Shown in pieces: positions 20,330 to 28,424 of a stretch of DNA of 64,000 nt. Location of the stretch: contig NZ_QBFD01000007.1 of assembly GCF_003335585.1 (NCBI RefSeq), positions 62,001-126,000 of the forward strand, given 5' to 3'. This DNA comes from Sulfitobacter sp. DFL-14 (lineage in GTDB: Bacteria; Pseudomonadota; Alphaproteobacteria; Rhodobacterales; Rhodobacteraceae). The translations under genes were made by a program, and so were the position numbers. The stretch's first letter is position 1. The number at the start of each line of letters is the position of its first letter. The notes under the pieces were generated by a model, which was not told the DNA's origin, searched no databases, and was given only the letters and a program-made list of their open reading frames with translations.

Positions 20330-20831
20330 GCTGCCGGGCGCCGGCATGGGTTACGCGTTGCGATGTTTACGTGAAACAGGCGCGACCACCTGACGGGTTG
20401 AAATCTTTGGTTCCAGGCCGCGGCAGATATTTCAGATCAAAACCCAAGCACGCTCGGGCCCGGACCATAGGTGGTCCCGGGCCGCCCCGGATGGCTTTGG
20501 TCCTCACGTCATCAGGCGAAATCCTGACCTGCGCCCTTTGGCGCGGAGGAGGGCGGGGGCGGGAATATGCTCCGCGACCAGTTCTGCGTCCTGTGCAGGC
20601 CCGGTTTCCGAGCCCTGGAAACAGCCAACGATGGCGGTGGTCTGCTCCGTTGACAATATACATACCAAATGGTATGTATATTGTTATGGGCCGCCGATTC
20701 TGACCGCCGAATGTCATCGCACTTCCTGTCGCGATGCGGCCGGGCGTCTTGCGCCCCGGCTCCCCGTGCAGGGCCTTGGGTCCGGATGGGGTTTCGTAAT
20801 CCGCAAGTTGTTGATGTGAAGGGAGTATATC
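20330..20831. other. Noncoding stretch with hairpins between DUF1223 and DUF6958 genes
   Basis: No convincing gene is seen here; open frames on either strand lack start signals and recognisable protein motifs. It holds an imperfect GC hairpin (about 20457-20484, TGGTCCCGGGCC pairing with an upstream copy), a small hairpin GCGCC-CTTT-GGCGC (about 20534) and the AT-rich palindrome listed separately. Confidence 0.5.
20653..20684. repeat. AT-rich 32-bp perfect palindrome
   Basis: ACAATATACATACCA, a 2-nt AA centre, then TGGTATGTATATTGT: 15-bp perfect arms. Its composition is quite unlike the GC-rich surroundings. It could be an operator for a dimeric regulator, a transcript hairpin or a mobile-element remnant. 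No T-tract follows immediately, so it is not a classical terminator. Confidence 0.8.
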
Positions 20832-21131
20832 ATGCCTGATGACAGGGTTGAGGTTGAAAATCCGAATACGCCGGGGCGCAGCCAGCGCCTGAGCCGCGTG
20901 AAATACGAAGCGATGCGCGCAGCGCTGCTGCGGGTCTTGCCGGAAGATCCGCCGGGCCTGAAGGTGGCCGAGGCGAAGGCGGCGCTGCTGCCCCATCTTG
21001 ATGCCACATCCTTTCCCGGGGGCGAGAAAGCCGGGTGGTGGCTGAAGGCCGTGCAGCTTGATCTTGAGGCCAAGGGGGTGATTTCGCGGGCGAAGGGCAG
21101 CCCGGTGCGGCTGTACCGGTTGACGTCCTGA
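20832..21131 (+). CDS. DUF6958-like small protein
   Basis: A 99-residue cytoplasmic protein beginning MPDDRVEVENPNTPGRSQRL, with conserved-looking segments KYEAMRAALLRVLP, WPGG-like FPGGEKAGWWLKAVQLDLEA and a basic C-terminus. I recognise this as a small family (DUF6958) of unknown function found in proteobacteria. The winged-helix-like pattern (HTH-like spacing around WWLKAVQLDLEAKG) is only suggestive. AAGGGAG precedes the ATG. It stands alone between palindrome-bearing noncoding regions. Confidence 0.75.
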   Translation: MPDDRVEVENPNTPGRSQRLSRVKYEAMRAALLRVLPEDPPGLKVAEAKAALLPHLDATSFPGGEKAGWWLKAVQLDLEAKGVISRAKGSPVRLYRLTS

Positions 21132-21154
21132 GCGGCCGTTGCGCGACATGATGC

Positions 21155-21173
21155 AATCCCTTGATGGGATTGG
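21155..21173 (+). terminator. Hairpin after DUF6958 gene
   Basis: CAATCCC-TTGAT-GGGATTG, 7-bp perfect stem starting about 24 bp after the DUF6958 stop. There is no clear T run, so it is a possible but not certain terminator. Confidence 0.45.
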
Positions 21174-21318
21174 GGAAATCTGACGTATCGTTGCACGATG
21201 GGCGAGGGGTGCGGAGATAGGGCGGCCTGTGGATGCCTCGCATCGGGGGCGGCGTTCCTGGATGGGCCCCGCATTGGACGTTTTTCTGCGGGACCTTTTC
21301 GCCCGAAAGGGTTCTATG

Positions 21319-21366
21319 ACCCTCCCGTGTAGACATGTCATTTTTGACATGTCTACACGGGAGGGT
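21319..21366. repeat. Long perfect hairpin with TGACATGTCA core (copy 1)
   Basis: 22-bp perfect inverted repeat with a TTTT loop. The outer arm reads ACCCTCCCGTGTAGACATGT and ends in CA before the loop; the right arm mirrors it. The inner part of each arm, (T)GACATGTCA, is nearly self-complementary. The same inner core and a 4-nt loop recur at 63030-63067 with different outer arms. It lies in the 384-bp stretch between the DUF6958 gene and the acyltransferase, where no gene is seen. Confidence 0.9.
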
Positions 21367-21491
21367 GTTGAATGCGAGGGTGGCTATTCGGCTGTCGGGC
21401 GTAGCGGCTGCATGCATCTGCATTTGGGCAGAGATTCCGGCTTTCCGGACGGTTGGAACACCCCCGGCCCGGAACGAAAGCCTTGTGTTCC

Positions 21492-21513
21492 CATCCGCAG
21501 GCCGGTGCGGATG
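21492..21513 (-). terminator. Hairpin just after the acyltransferase stop
   Basis: CATCCGCA-GGCCGG-TGCGGATG, 8-bp perfect stem located 3 bp beyond the stop of the minus-strand acyltransferase gene. No T tract is present on the exit side, so termination is plausible but not proven. Confidence 0.5.
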
Positions 21514-21515
21514 CG

Positions 21516-22412
21516 TTATTCCTCGGGCCGCCAGCGGCGGTGAACCCAGAACCATTGTTCGGGATGGGCGCGCACCTGTGCGGACAGGCTGTCATTCAGC
21601 GCCTGGGTCATGGTTTCGGGGTCGCTTGGCGGCACGGGGGCCTCTAGCACGCAGCGGAAATGCACGCCGTCCGACTGGCGGATGCCATAGAAGGGGATCA
21701 GCAGCGCGCCATAGCGCAACGCCAGTTCCGCCGCAGAGACCGCCGTGCGCGCGGGCGCGCCCATGAAATCAAGCACCGGGGCGAATTGCACATGCTGATC
21801 AAACAGCAGTACCAGATGCCCCCCCTCCCGCAGGTGGCGCACGAAACCCGCCGTGCCGCGCCGGCCCTGGGGGAACACGGGCCCACCGAAAGCCTCCATC
21901 GTCTTGACGTAATGCGCGTTGAAATAGGGGTTCTTCATATCACGGTAGAGACCGCCGATATCATGGCCGCGCGACACCAGGGCGGCGCGGGTCGCTTCGT
22001 AATTGCCGAAATGCCCGGTGACCAGGATCACCGCCTGCCCCCTGGCGGCGGCCGCTTCCAATGCGGCCATGCCGGGGCCTTCCGGGGTGACATCGGCCAT
22101 GCGCGCCGGGAAATCCTGCGCCGAGTAGTTTTCGATAAAGGTGCGGCCGACGTTGTTCAGGCAGCCATCCGCGATCTCGCGCCGCCGGGCGGGGGGCAGA
22201 TCGGGACAGATGCGCGCCAGATTGTCCAGCGCGCGCCTGCGGTATCCTGCGGCGGGCCCCAGCACCCGCTGCACCAGAGCGCCGACAAAACGCAGCCGGA
22301 TCTCATAGGGCAGGGCGAGGGCGCAGCGGATGATCCCGACGATCAGCGCATTGGTCAGGTAGTGGCCCATTTTGCGCGCAAGGGCAGGCGGGGCGGCAGA
22401 GCGATCGGGCAT
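21516..22412 (-). CDS. Lysophospholipid / lipid A-type acyltransferase (LpxL/HtrB family)
   Basis: A 298-residue membrane-associated acyltransferase. An N-terminal hydrophobic stretch (about 16-36) precedes the catalytic HX4-acidic motif in GHFGNYEATRAAL, then GGLYRDMKNPYFN and the family segment LLFDQHVQFAPVLDFMGAPA. This matches the KDO-lipid A/lysophospholipid acyltransferase superfamily. Whether it acylates lipid A or another lipid cannot be told from sequence. It is the last of three same-strand genes after the TPR protein and fliG, with 81 bp separating it from fliG. Confidence 0.82.
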   Translation of the reverse strand: MPDRSAAPPALARKMGHYLTNALIVGIIRCALALPYEIRLRFVGALVQRVLGPAAGYRRRALDNLARICPDLPPARRREIADGCLNNVGRTFIENYSAQDFPARMADVTPEGPGMAALEAAAARGQAVILVTGHFGNYEATRAALVSRGHDIGGLYRDMKNPYFNAHYVKTMEAFGGPVFPQGRRGTAGFVRHLREGGHLVLLFDQHVQFAPVLDFMGAPARTAVSAAELALRYGALLIPFYGIRQSDGVHFRCVLEAPVPPSDPETMTQALNDSLSAQVRAHPEQWFWVHRRWRPEE

Positions 22413-22493
22413 GAAACCATGTCATTGATGAAGATCGTCCTGACATAGCCCGCGCAGCACGGCGCAACAAGGGCCGGGACCCGCAGCCGGAGG

Positions 22494-23573
22494 TCAGGCG
22501 CTGTCGTCGCTGTCTTCTTCCGCGTCCACCAGCAGCAGATTGCCGGTGCTTTCCATTTGCCGGATGGTGCGGACAACCTCGCTCATCGCCTCCTCGGCCT
22601 CGGCGGCTTTGACCTTGCCCGCATCCTTGATGTCCTCGCGCAGCTGGTCGGCCATGCGGCCCGACATGTTATCCAGAATGAAGGCCATGGTGTCGGCGTA
22701 CCCCGCAGCCTCTGCCCCGGCCAATGCGGTCAGAAGGCTTGCCGGCGGGACCTCGCGCAGGATGCGCGGTATGTCGCGGCGGGCAATCCGGCTGGGGATA
22801 TTGGCAAAGGTGAAGATGGCCTTGCGCACGGCATTGGCAAAGCCCTGGTCGGTTTCATCCAACCCGGTTAGCACATCGTCGCGGGTCAGCGTGCTGGAGG
22901 AATTCAGGATCGCACCGACGCGCGATACCGGGTCGCTGTCAAAGGCGCGGGCGGGCTGCGCATCAAGCTGCATGGCCAGTGACAGGCCGATCCGGTCAAC
23001 CGCGTCCGGGGTCACGGCACCGGTCAGCGACACGGCATAGGTGATCCGCCGCGCCTGCGGTCCGGGCAATTGTCCCAGCAATTCGGCGGCCAGGGGCACG
23101 GGCAGTTTCGACAGCATCACCGCCGCCACTTCGACGCTTTCATTCTGCAGCACGGGCAAGAGTTTGTCGGCGCTCAATTCCTTGAGCCGGGCCCAGGGAT
23201 CGCCCGATTGGCGCACCCCCGCTTCCTTGCGCAGCCGCAGCGCGGTCTGACGGCTGATCTTGCCGTCCAGCACATCCAGCGCGCCCGCGATGCCGGGGGG
23301 GAAGGACAGGCCGATGCTTTCGATTTCATCGGCGAATTCGGCAACCACGGCGGAAAGGGTGTCACGATCCACCAGCCGCATCGACCCCATCTGATGGGTC
23401 AGCGCCTCCTGCAGCTCATCGGGCAGATCCTCAAGCGGGATGTCGGCCCCTTCGTTGAGCAGCAGGCGCACCACGATCGCCGCCTTGGCACGCCGGCTGA
23501 GAGAAGGCCGCGCGCCGCCCGTGTCAAAAGAGGGCAGCGGCGCGAGGGAGCCCATGGGCACCATGTCGTTCAT
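22494..23573 (-). CDS. fliG: Flagellar motor switch protein FliG
   Basis: A 359-residue FliG homologue; FliG forms the rotor ring and contacts the stator. The N-terminal and middle domains are helical (LSRRAKAAIVVRLLLNEGAD; LSKLPVPLAAELLGQLPGPQ resembles the EHPQ-type linker region). The C-terminal domain has FANAVRKAIFTFANIPSR and the charged helix LREDIKDAGKVKAAEAEEA, typical of the torque helix. No other flagellar genes lie in the window, so it is an orphan copy. The preceding gene encodes an exported TPR protein. Confidence 0.82.
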   Translation of the reverse strand: MNDMVPMGSLAPLPSFDTGGARPSLSRRAKAAIVVRLLLNEGADIPLEDLPDELQEALTHQMGSMRLVDRDTLSAVVAEFADEIESIGLSFPPGIAGALDVLDGKISRQTALRLRKEAGVRQSGDPWARLKELSADKLLPVLQNESVEVAAVMLSKLPVPLAAELLGQLPGPQARRITYAVSLTGAVTPDAVDRIGLSLAMQLDAQPARAFDSDPVSRVGAILNSSSTLTRDDVLTGLDETDQGFANAVRKAIFTFANIPSRIARRDIPRILREVPPASLLTALAGAEAAGYADTMAFILDNMSGRMADQLREDIKDAGKVKAAEAEEAMSEVVRTIRQMESTGNLLLVDAEEDSDDSA

Positions 23574-23635
23574 CTTTGCTGTTTCCTGTCTGAACCGGGG
23601 TGGTTGTGACAGGCAAAGATGAACGAATTCTGAAA

Positions 23636-24163
23636 TCAGTAGCTGAAAGTCTGGCCCGTCGCGATGGCCTGCCGCAGCGAGGCCTCGGCCCAGGTGCCGG
23701 AGCCGCCATGGGCGCGGATCGCCTTGAGCTGCTCCATGGCATCGGCCACCTTGCCTTCGGCGACAAAGCCCTGACCCATGTAGGACCGGGCCAACACATT
23801 GGCCGGGTTGACCGCCAGCGCACGCTGGTAATAGCCCATTGCCAGATCGGTCTGGCCCATCTTGCGGTGGGTGAAGCCCAGATAGGTCAGCGTGCGGTCA
23901 TCGTCCTGGGGCATTTCGGCCAGCACGATCTGCGCATCGGTATAACGGCCCGCATAGGCCAGTTCGCGCACGGTTTCGTAAAGGCTGTCCATGTCCAGCC
24001 GGCTGTCCTGTGCATCGACGCAGGTCTTGGTTTTCTTGTCATAGACCTGGCCGTCTTCGCACTTGGGTTTTTCCGGCGCGGTTTCGTTGCCGCTTCCGGC
24101 GGCAAGCAGCGGGCCTGCAGCCAAGGGCAGAACAAGGACAGTTGCGAGGGTAAGAGCCTTCAT
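23636..24163 (-). CDS. Exported tetratricopeptide-repeat protein
   Basis: A 175-residue protein with a signal peptide (MKALTLATVLVLPLAAGPLLA). A short Cys-containing module follows, CEDGQVYDKKTKTC (about residues 35-48), and then TPR units (DLAMGYYQRALAVNPANVLARSYMG is canonical). It probably works in the periplasm as a binding scaffold. The Cys module closely resembles one in the next upstream gene (24363-24524). It lies 62 bp upstream of fliG. Confidence 0.82.
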   Translation of the reverse strand: MKALTLATVLVLPLAAGPLLAAGSGNETAPEKPKCEDGQVYDKKTKTCVDAQDSRLDMDSLYETVRELAYAGRYTDAQIVLAEMPQDDDRTLTYLGFTHRKMGQTDLAMGYYQRALAVNPANVLARSYMGQGFVAEGKVADAMEQLKAIRAHGGSGTWAEASLRQAIATGQTFSY

Positions 24164-24362
24164 CGGGAATCTCCGGACTATCGTTACGAGAGGGTGACTT
24201 TTTAAGTTAAAGGTAATCTAGAGAAGAGTAGCATCAAAAGCGCGGAAGTAAGACAGGGTCGCGCGATTGTGACCGCAGGGCCGGTTTTTCGTAACACCAG
24301 TGCGGAAACGGGAAAGAGCGCCGACAGGACAGGCAGCGCTCAGTCTTCATCATCTGGCCGGA

Positions 24363-24524
24363 TCAGGTGCTGACCGGCATGCAGGACTTGGTGGCGCTAT
24401 CATAGGTGGTGCCGGTGGCACAGGACATCGCCTGTTTCTCCTTGCCGTGGAAACATCCCTCCGCAAGGCTGAGTGTGGGCACCGCGGTGAGGGCAAGGGC
24501 AATCGCAAGGGTCTTGAACGTCAT
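24363..24524 (-). CDS. 53-residue secreted Cys-containing microprotein
   Basis: A small gene that is easy to miss. The ATG at 24524 follows a strong AAAAGGAGACCGATC site, and the frame is open for 53 codons. Residues 1-21 are a signal peptide (MTFKTLAIALALTAVPTLSL, cleavage near A21-E22). The mature part has four cysteines, including CATGTTYDSATKSC, which matches the CxxGxxYDxxTKxC module of the neighbouring TPR protein. The mature peptide is only about 32 residues. Function unknown; disulfide bonding is likely. Confidence 0.75.
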   Translation of the reverse strand: MTFKTLAIALALTAVPTLSLAEGCFHGKEKQAMSCATGTTYDSATKSCMPVST

Positions 24525-24681
24525 GATCGGTCTCCTTTTGCTTGATTGGCTTAGGATTAATGGGGCCTCACCCTAATCTACACCGATTGCGCATCATTTC
24601 AAACAATCCCGCAACCTGTGCGGTTGCCCGGCATTGATCTGCCGGGATTCCGGGCAGGGGTCTGTGATTTGGCAATGCGCC

Positions 24682-25013
24682 TGTCAGATGCCGGGCAAAA
24701 CCGATTTTTCTGGAACATCGCTGAAGCGGATTGCGGATTGCACGGGAAAGGCGACCTACCGAGCGGAGCTAAGGGCAGGTTTGAGCCCTTTCCGTCTGCC
24801 CCCGCGCGGAATCAAGGCCGCAGGCCGCCGCGCATCGCCGGGCCGTCCCCTGGCACGGCGATTTGGCTGCTGTCGTGTTCCACGGATAGCTTGGAAGTGC
24901 TTGGCTGCGATAAAGTGCCAGTCACTGAGGTCAGATCGCCGCACCACGGCCCTGCGATGCGCGGCTCGACGGTTCGTTGCAAACGGCAGTTCCGTCCCGC
25001 TCACCTGACCTTC
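24682..25013 (+). repeat. Dispersed repeat, copy A
   Basis: Noncoding repeat lying in the 760-bp gap between the microprotein gene and purB. Landmarks shared with copy B (51679-52056, opposite orientation) are TGTCAGATGCC-GGCAAAACCGA at the start, CCCCGCGCGGAATCAAGGCC, GGGCCGTCCCCTGGCACGGC followed by GATTTGGCTGCTGT, AAAGTGCCAGTCAC, CGCACCACGGCCC and CCCGCTCACCT. The part after the opening landmark (about 24712-24795) differs from B and C, so the copy is a mosaic. No conserved protein frame is evident. Confidence 0.85.
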
Positions 25014-25132
25014 GCGCGCCTTGCAGAGAAGTTCCGGTAAGGGGCCAACATCAGGTGACGACCGCCGCTGACAGGATGCATGAATCCGTTGCATCGAGCC
25101 AAAGATGCCCGGTATTCGACAGCGCAACCGCG

Positions 25133-25151
25133 CCCCACCGCTGCGGTGGGG
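25133..25151 (-). terminator. GC hairpin downstream of purB
   Basis: CCCCACCG-CTG-CGGTGGGG, 8-bp perfect stem about 135 bp beyond the purB stop. It may terminate or stabilise the purB transcript. It could equally belong to the adjacent repeat region. Confidence 0.4.
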
Positions 25152-25287
25152 GCGGATAAAGTGTTTCCGGCATAAGACGCGGGCGGGCGACGATCAGCAC
25201 CTTATGCGTTTCAGGATATGCCTGAATCACTTGTTCGCCGCCGCTCCCTTCGGGCAAGCGCGAAAAGGGATCTGCGATGTGTCAGGC

Positions 25288-26607
25288 TTATCCCGAAACG
25301 CTGTGGTCGCCAAAGACGCGGGCAAAGATCGTGTCCACATGTTTGGTGTGATAGCCCATGTCGAATTTCTCTTCGATCTCCGCGGGAGAGAGGGCGGCCA
25401 GCACCTCAGCGTCCGCCAGAAGCTCGGTCTTGAAATCCGCGCCCTCTTCCCAGACCTTCATCGCGTTGCGCTGCACCAGCCGGTAGCTGTCCTCGCGGCT
25501 GACGCCCGCCTGTGTCAGGGCCAGCAGCACACGCTGGGACATCACCAGACCGCTGAACTTGTTCATGTTGGCCAGCATGTTGTCGGGGTAGATCAGCATC
25601 TTGTCGATGACCCCGGTCAGCCGGTTCAGCGCGAAATCGAGGGTGATCGTGGTATCGGGGCCAATGGCGCGTTCGACGGATGAGTGCGAGATGTCGCGTT
25701 CGTGCCAGAGGGTCACGTTCTCCATGGCCGGGATCACCGCCATGCGCACGGTGCGTGCAAGGCCGGTCAGGTTCTCGGTCAGCACCGGGTTCTTCTTGTG
25801 CGGCATCGCGGAAGAACCCTTTTGCCCGGCGGAGAAGAACTCGGCCCCTTCCAGCACCTCGGTACGCTGCATGTGGCGCACTTCGGTTGCGATGTTCTCG
25901 ATCGAGCTGGCCACCAGCCCGAGTGCTGCAAAGAATGCGGCGTGGCGGTCGCGGGGGATGACCTGGGTGCTGATCGGTTCGGGCGTCAGGCCCAGCTGGG
26001 CACAGACATGTTCCTCGACGCGCGGGTCGATGTTGGCGAAGGTGCCGACAGCACCGGAAATCGCCCCGGTCGCGATTTCCTCACGCGCGGTTTTCAGGCG
26101 GCGCAGGTTGCGGTCCATCTCGGCGTAAAAGCGGGCAAAGGTCAGGCCCATGGTGGTGGGTTCGGCGTGGATGCCGTGGCTGCGGCCCACGCGCAGGGTG
26201 TCCTTGTGCTCCAGCGCGCGGCGCTTCAGCGCGGCCAGCAGCGCCTGGGTGTCCGCGATCAGGATGTCGGCGGCGCGGGTCAGCTGCACGTTGAAACAGG
26301 TGTCCAGCACATCGGAAGAGGTCATGCCCTGATGCACAAAGCGCGCCTCGTCACTGCCCACATGTTCGGCCAGATGGGTCAGGAAGGCGATGACATCGTG
26401 TTTGGTCACGGCTTCGATCTCGTCAATCCGGGCGACGTCGAATTCCACGTCCTTGGCCTTCCAGACCGCCTGCGCGTTCTCGCGCGGGATCACGCCAAGC
26501 TCGGCCATGGCGTCGCAGGCATGGGCCTCGATCTCGAACCAGATGCGGAACTTGGTCTCGGGAGACCAGATGGAGACCATCTCGGGGCGGGAATAGCGGG
26601 GGATCAT
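25288..26607 (-). CDS. purB: Adenylosuccinate lyase
   Basis: A 439-residue enzyme that removes fumarate from SAICAR and adenylosuccinate in purine synthesis. The N-terminus IPRYSRPEM, the histidine region TSSDVLDTC, and the mobile signature loop GSSAMPHKKNP (around residue 265) are diagnostic. The start at 26607 (MIPRYSRPEM) is fixed by homology; a longer upstream reading is spurious. It stands alone, with DUF6500 divergent upstream. Confidence 0.96.
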   Translation of the reverse strand: MIPRYSRPEMVSIWSPETKFRIWFEIEAHACDAMAELGVIPRENAQAVWKAKDVEFDVARIDEIEAVTKHDVIAFLTHLAEHVGSDEARFVHQGMTSSDVLDTCFNVQLTRAADILIADTQALLAALKRRALEHKDTLRVGRSHGIHAEPTTMGLTFARFYAEMDRNLRRLKTAREEIATGAISGAVGTFANIDPRVEEHVCAQLGLTPEPISTQVIPRDRHAAFFAALGLVASSIENIATEVRHMQRTEVLEGAEFFSAGQKGSSAMPHKKNPVLTENLTGLARTVRMAVIPAMENVTLWHERDISHSSVERAIGPDTTITLDFALNRLTGVIDKMLIYPDNMLANMNKFSGLVMSQRVLLALTQAGVSREDSYRLVQRNAMKVWEEGADFKTELLADAEVLAALSPAEIEEKFDMGYHTKHVDTIFARVFGDHSVSG

Positions 26608-26812
26608 GGGGCACCTACCTGGAAAGCTGACGTTCGCCCGGTGCATAGACCGGGAGGGGGGCAAGGACAAGCGGGGGGCAGCTTTGCGCGCGGCGCTACA
26701 GCGGCGAAAGCCGTGTCGCGTGGCAGAGACCGTGTTGTACATGCCGGATGTTCGCGGTATGTTCCGGGCGCGATAGGTCCAGGCCTGTCAAAGACAGGAA
26801 GGACAGACCCTC

Positions 26813-27031
26813 ATGAGACCCACGCTCAGAGCCAAAGCCATCGCGGTTTGCAATGAGAAGATCGCAAAGAAGGGCGAGACGGTGGGCCTGTCGTTCTACG
26901 CGTTCTTTGCCAACCGCAATGATGACCCGGAGCTTCTGATGGAAGCGGCGGAATGGTGGATCAGGACGCATGAGCTTGACCATTTCGAGAAGGCGGTGAA
27001 AATCCGGGAGATGATCTCCTCCGGCGTCTGA
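26813..27031 (+). CDS. DUF6500-like small protein
   Basis: A 72-residue soluble protein (MRPTLRAKAIAVCNEKIAKK..., with GLSFYAFFANRNDDPELLME and EWWIRTHELDHFEKA). It looks like the small conserved family I know as DUF6500, of unknown function. AGGAAGGAC lies about 8 bases before the ATG. It sits between purB (divergent) and the hydrolase-OsmC gene (convergent). There is no signal or membrane segment. Confidence 0.75.
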   Translation: MRPTLRAKAIAVCNEKIAKKGETVGLSFYAFFANRNDDPELLMEAAEWWIRTHELDHFEKAVKIREMISSGV

Positions 27032-27046
27032 GCCGTCAGGGGGGCG

Positions 27047-28261
27047 CTAGGCCACCAGTTCGGTGACCACCTCCGAGGACCGTTCAAGCGTGCGGTGCAC
27101 CGGGCATCTGTCCGCGATTTGCAGCAGGCGCTGGCGCTGGTCTGCCGTCAGATCGCCGGTCAGCCGGATCCGGCGCCGCCAGGTGTCGATCTTGTCACCG
27201 GAGCCGGTTTCGGCGTCCTGCGCATGGACCTTGTCATGGCAGACATCCACGCTGACATGATCCAGCGGCCAGCCCTTGCGCCGGGCGTACATGCGGATCG
27301 TCATCGAGGTGCAGGCCCCCAGCCCGGCAGAAAGGAAACCATAGGGCGACATGCCCTTGTTGGTGCCGCCATAGGCGTGTGGTTCATCCGCCAGAACATG
27401 GTGGAACGGGCCGCTGTTGATGTCCTGCAGAAAGCCTTCCGCATCCGCTTCGGAGACGCGCAGCACGCCTTCGGGCGCACCGGGGGGCGGGGCCGGGGGC
27501 GTCAGCGGCAGGTAGCGGCCCGCCCAGGTGGCGATGACACCTGCGGCATATTCCGCGTCCCGCGCGCGGGGGATCAGATGTGCGGCGCCATCGAGGCTGA
27601 CGAAACTCTTGGGGTGTTTGGCAGCCAGGAAGATCTGGCTGGCGTTGTCGATCCCCACGATCTCATCGGTCGGGGCATGCAGGATCAGCAATGCGGCCTT
27701 CAGCCCGGCAATCGCCGGGGCCAGCGCGGCATCCGCCACATCCTCCACAAAGGCCCTGCCGATGCGGAAGGGCCTGCCGCCCAGCGATACCTCCGCCACG
27801 CCCTCGGCCATGATGCGCGGCAGGGCATCGGCAAAGTTATGGGTCACATGGCCGGGGTCGAAAGGGGCGCCGATGGTTGCCACCGCCCTGACATGCGGCA
27901 GCTGCGGCGCGGCCTTGAGCACGGCGGCACCGCCCAGCGAATGGCCGATCAACAGGGCAGGGGCCATGCCGCGCTCCTCCAGATAGCGGGAGGCCGCGAT
28001 CAGGTCACCGACGTTGGAGGTGAAGGAGGTATTGGCAAATTCTCCCCGGGAATGGCCCAGCCCGGTGAAATCGAACCGCAAGACGGCAATCCCCATGCCT
28101 GCCAGCCGGGCCGCGATGCGGCGGGCGGCGGGGATATCCTTGCCGCAGGTGAAACAATGGGCAAAGAGCGCCGTGGCCAGATGCGGCCCGTCCGGCATGT
28201 CCAGCCTTGCCGCCAGCTCGTTGCCGTCATGGCCGGGAAAGGTGATGCGCTGGGGGGCCAT
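27047..28261 (-). CDS. Bifunctional alpha/beta hydrolase-OsmC family protein
   Basis: A 404-residue two-domain protein. Residues 1-250 are an alpha/beta hydrolase with nucleophile elbow GHSLGG (about residue 106). Residues about 270-404 are an OsmC/Ohr-type domain with the two peroxidatic-type cysteines in GLGACTSMT and DRCPVHRTLE. OsmC proteins reduce organic hydroperoxides; the fusion might couple ester cleavage to hydroperoxide reduction, an inference only. The fusion is known in proteobacteria. No operon partner is evident. Confidence 0.86.
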   Translation of the reverse strand: MAPQRITFPGHDGNELAARLDMPDGPHLATALFAHCFTCGKDIPAARRIAARLAGMGIAVLRFDFTGLGHSRGEFANTSFTSNVGDLIAASRYLEERGMAPALLIGHSLGGAAVLKAAPQLPHVRAVATIGAPFDPGHVTHNFADALPRIMAEGVAEVSLGGRPFRIGRAFVEDVADAALAPAIAGLKAALLILHAPTDEIVGIDNASQIFLAAKHPKSFVSLDGAAHLIPRARDAEYAAGVIATWAGRYLPLTPPAPPPGAPEGVLRVSEADAEGFLQDINSGPFHHVLADEPHAYGGTNKGMSPYGFLSAGLGACTSMTIRMYARRKGWPLDHVSVDVCHDKVHAQDAETGSGDKIDTWRRRIRLTGDLTADQRQRLLQIADRCPVHRTLERSSEVVTELVA

Positions 28262-28424
28262 GGGATACTCCGATACTGGTCTGGTGCCAGAGTGATCCGC
28301 TCCGCGGCATCGCGCAAGCCCGGGTCACACCAGTGTGACGCCCCGCGCATCGCCGTGAACGGGGCTGGAAGGGGGCGGGAACCGGGTGTAGCAAGGGGAA
28401 GTACCTGATCCGGGAGAGCACCCT

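Noticed and set aside
20367..21350. 327-codon minus-strand frame across two palindromes and the DUF6958 gene
   Set aside because: It reads through both perfect hairpins and opposite a recognised small gene, with no family motif.
24618..25040. Possible small protein genes within dispersed repeat copies
   Set aside because: Frames in the three copies give similar short peptides only where the DNA is conserved. They are broken by divergent segments, begin at different places and have no ribosome binding site.
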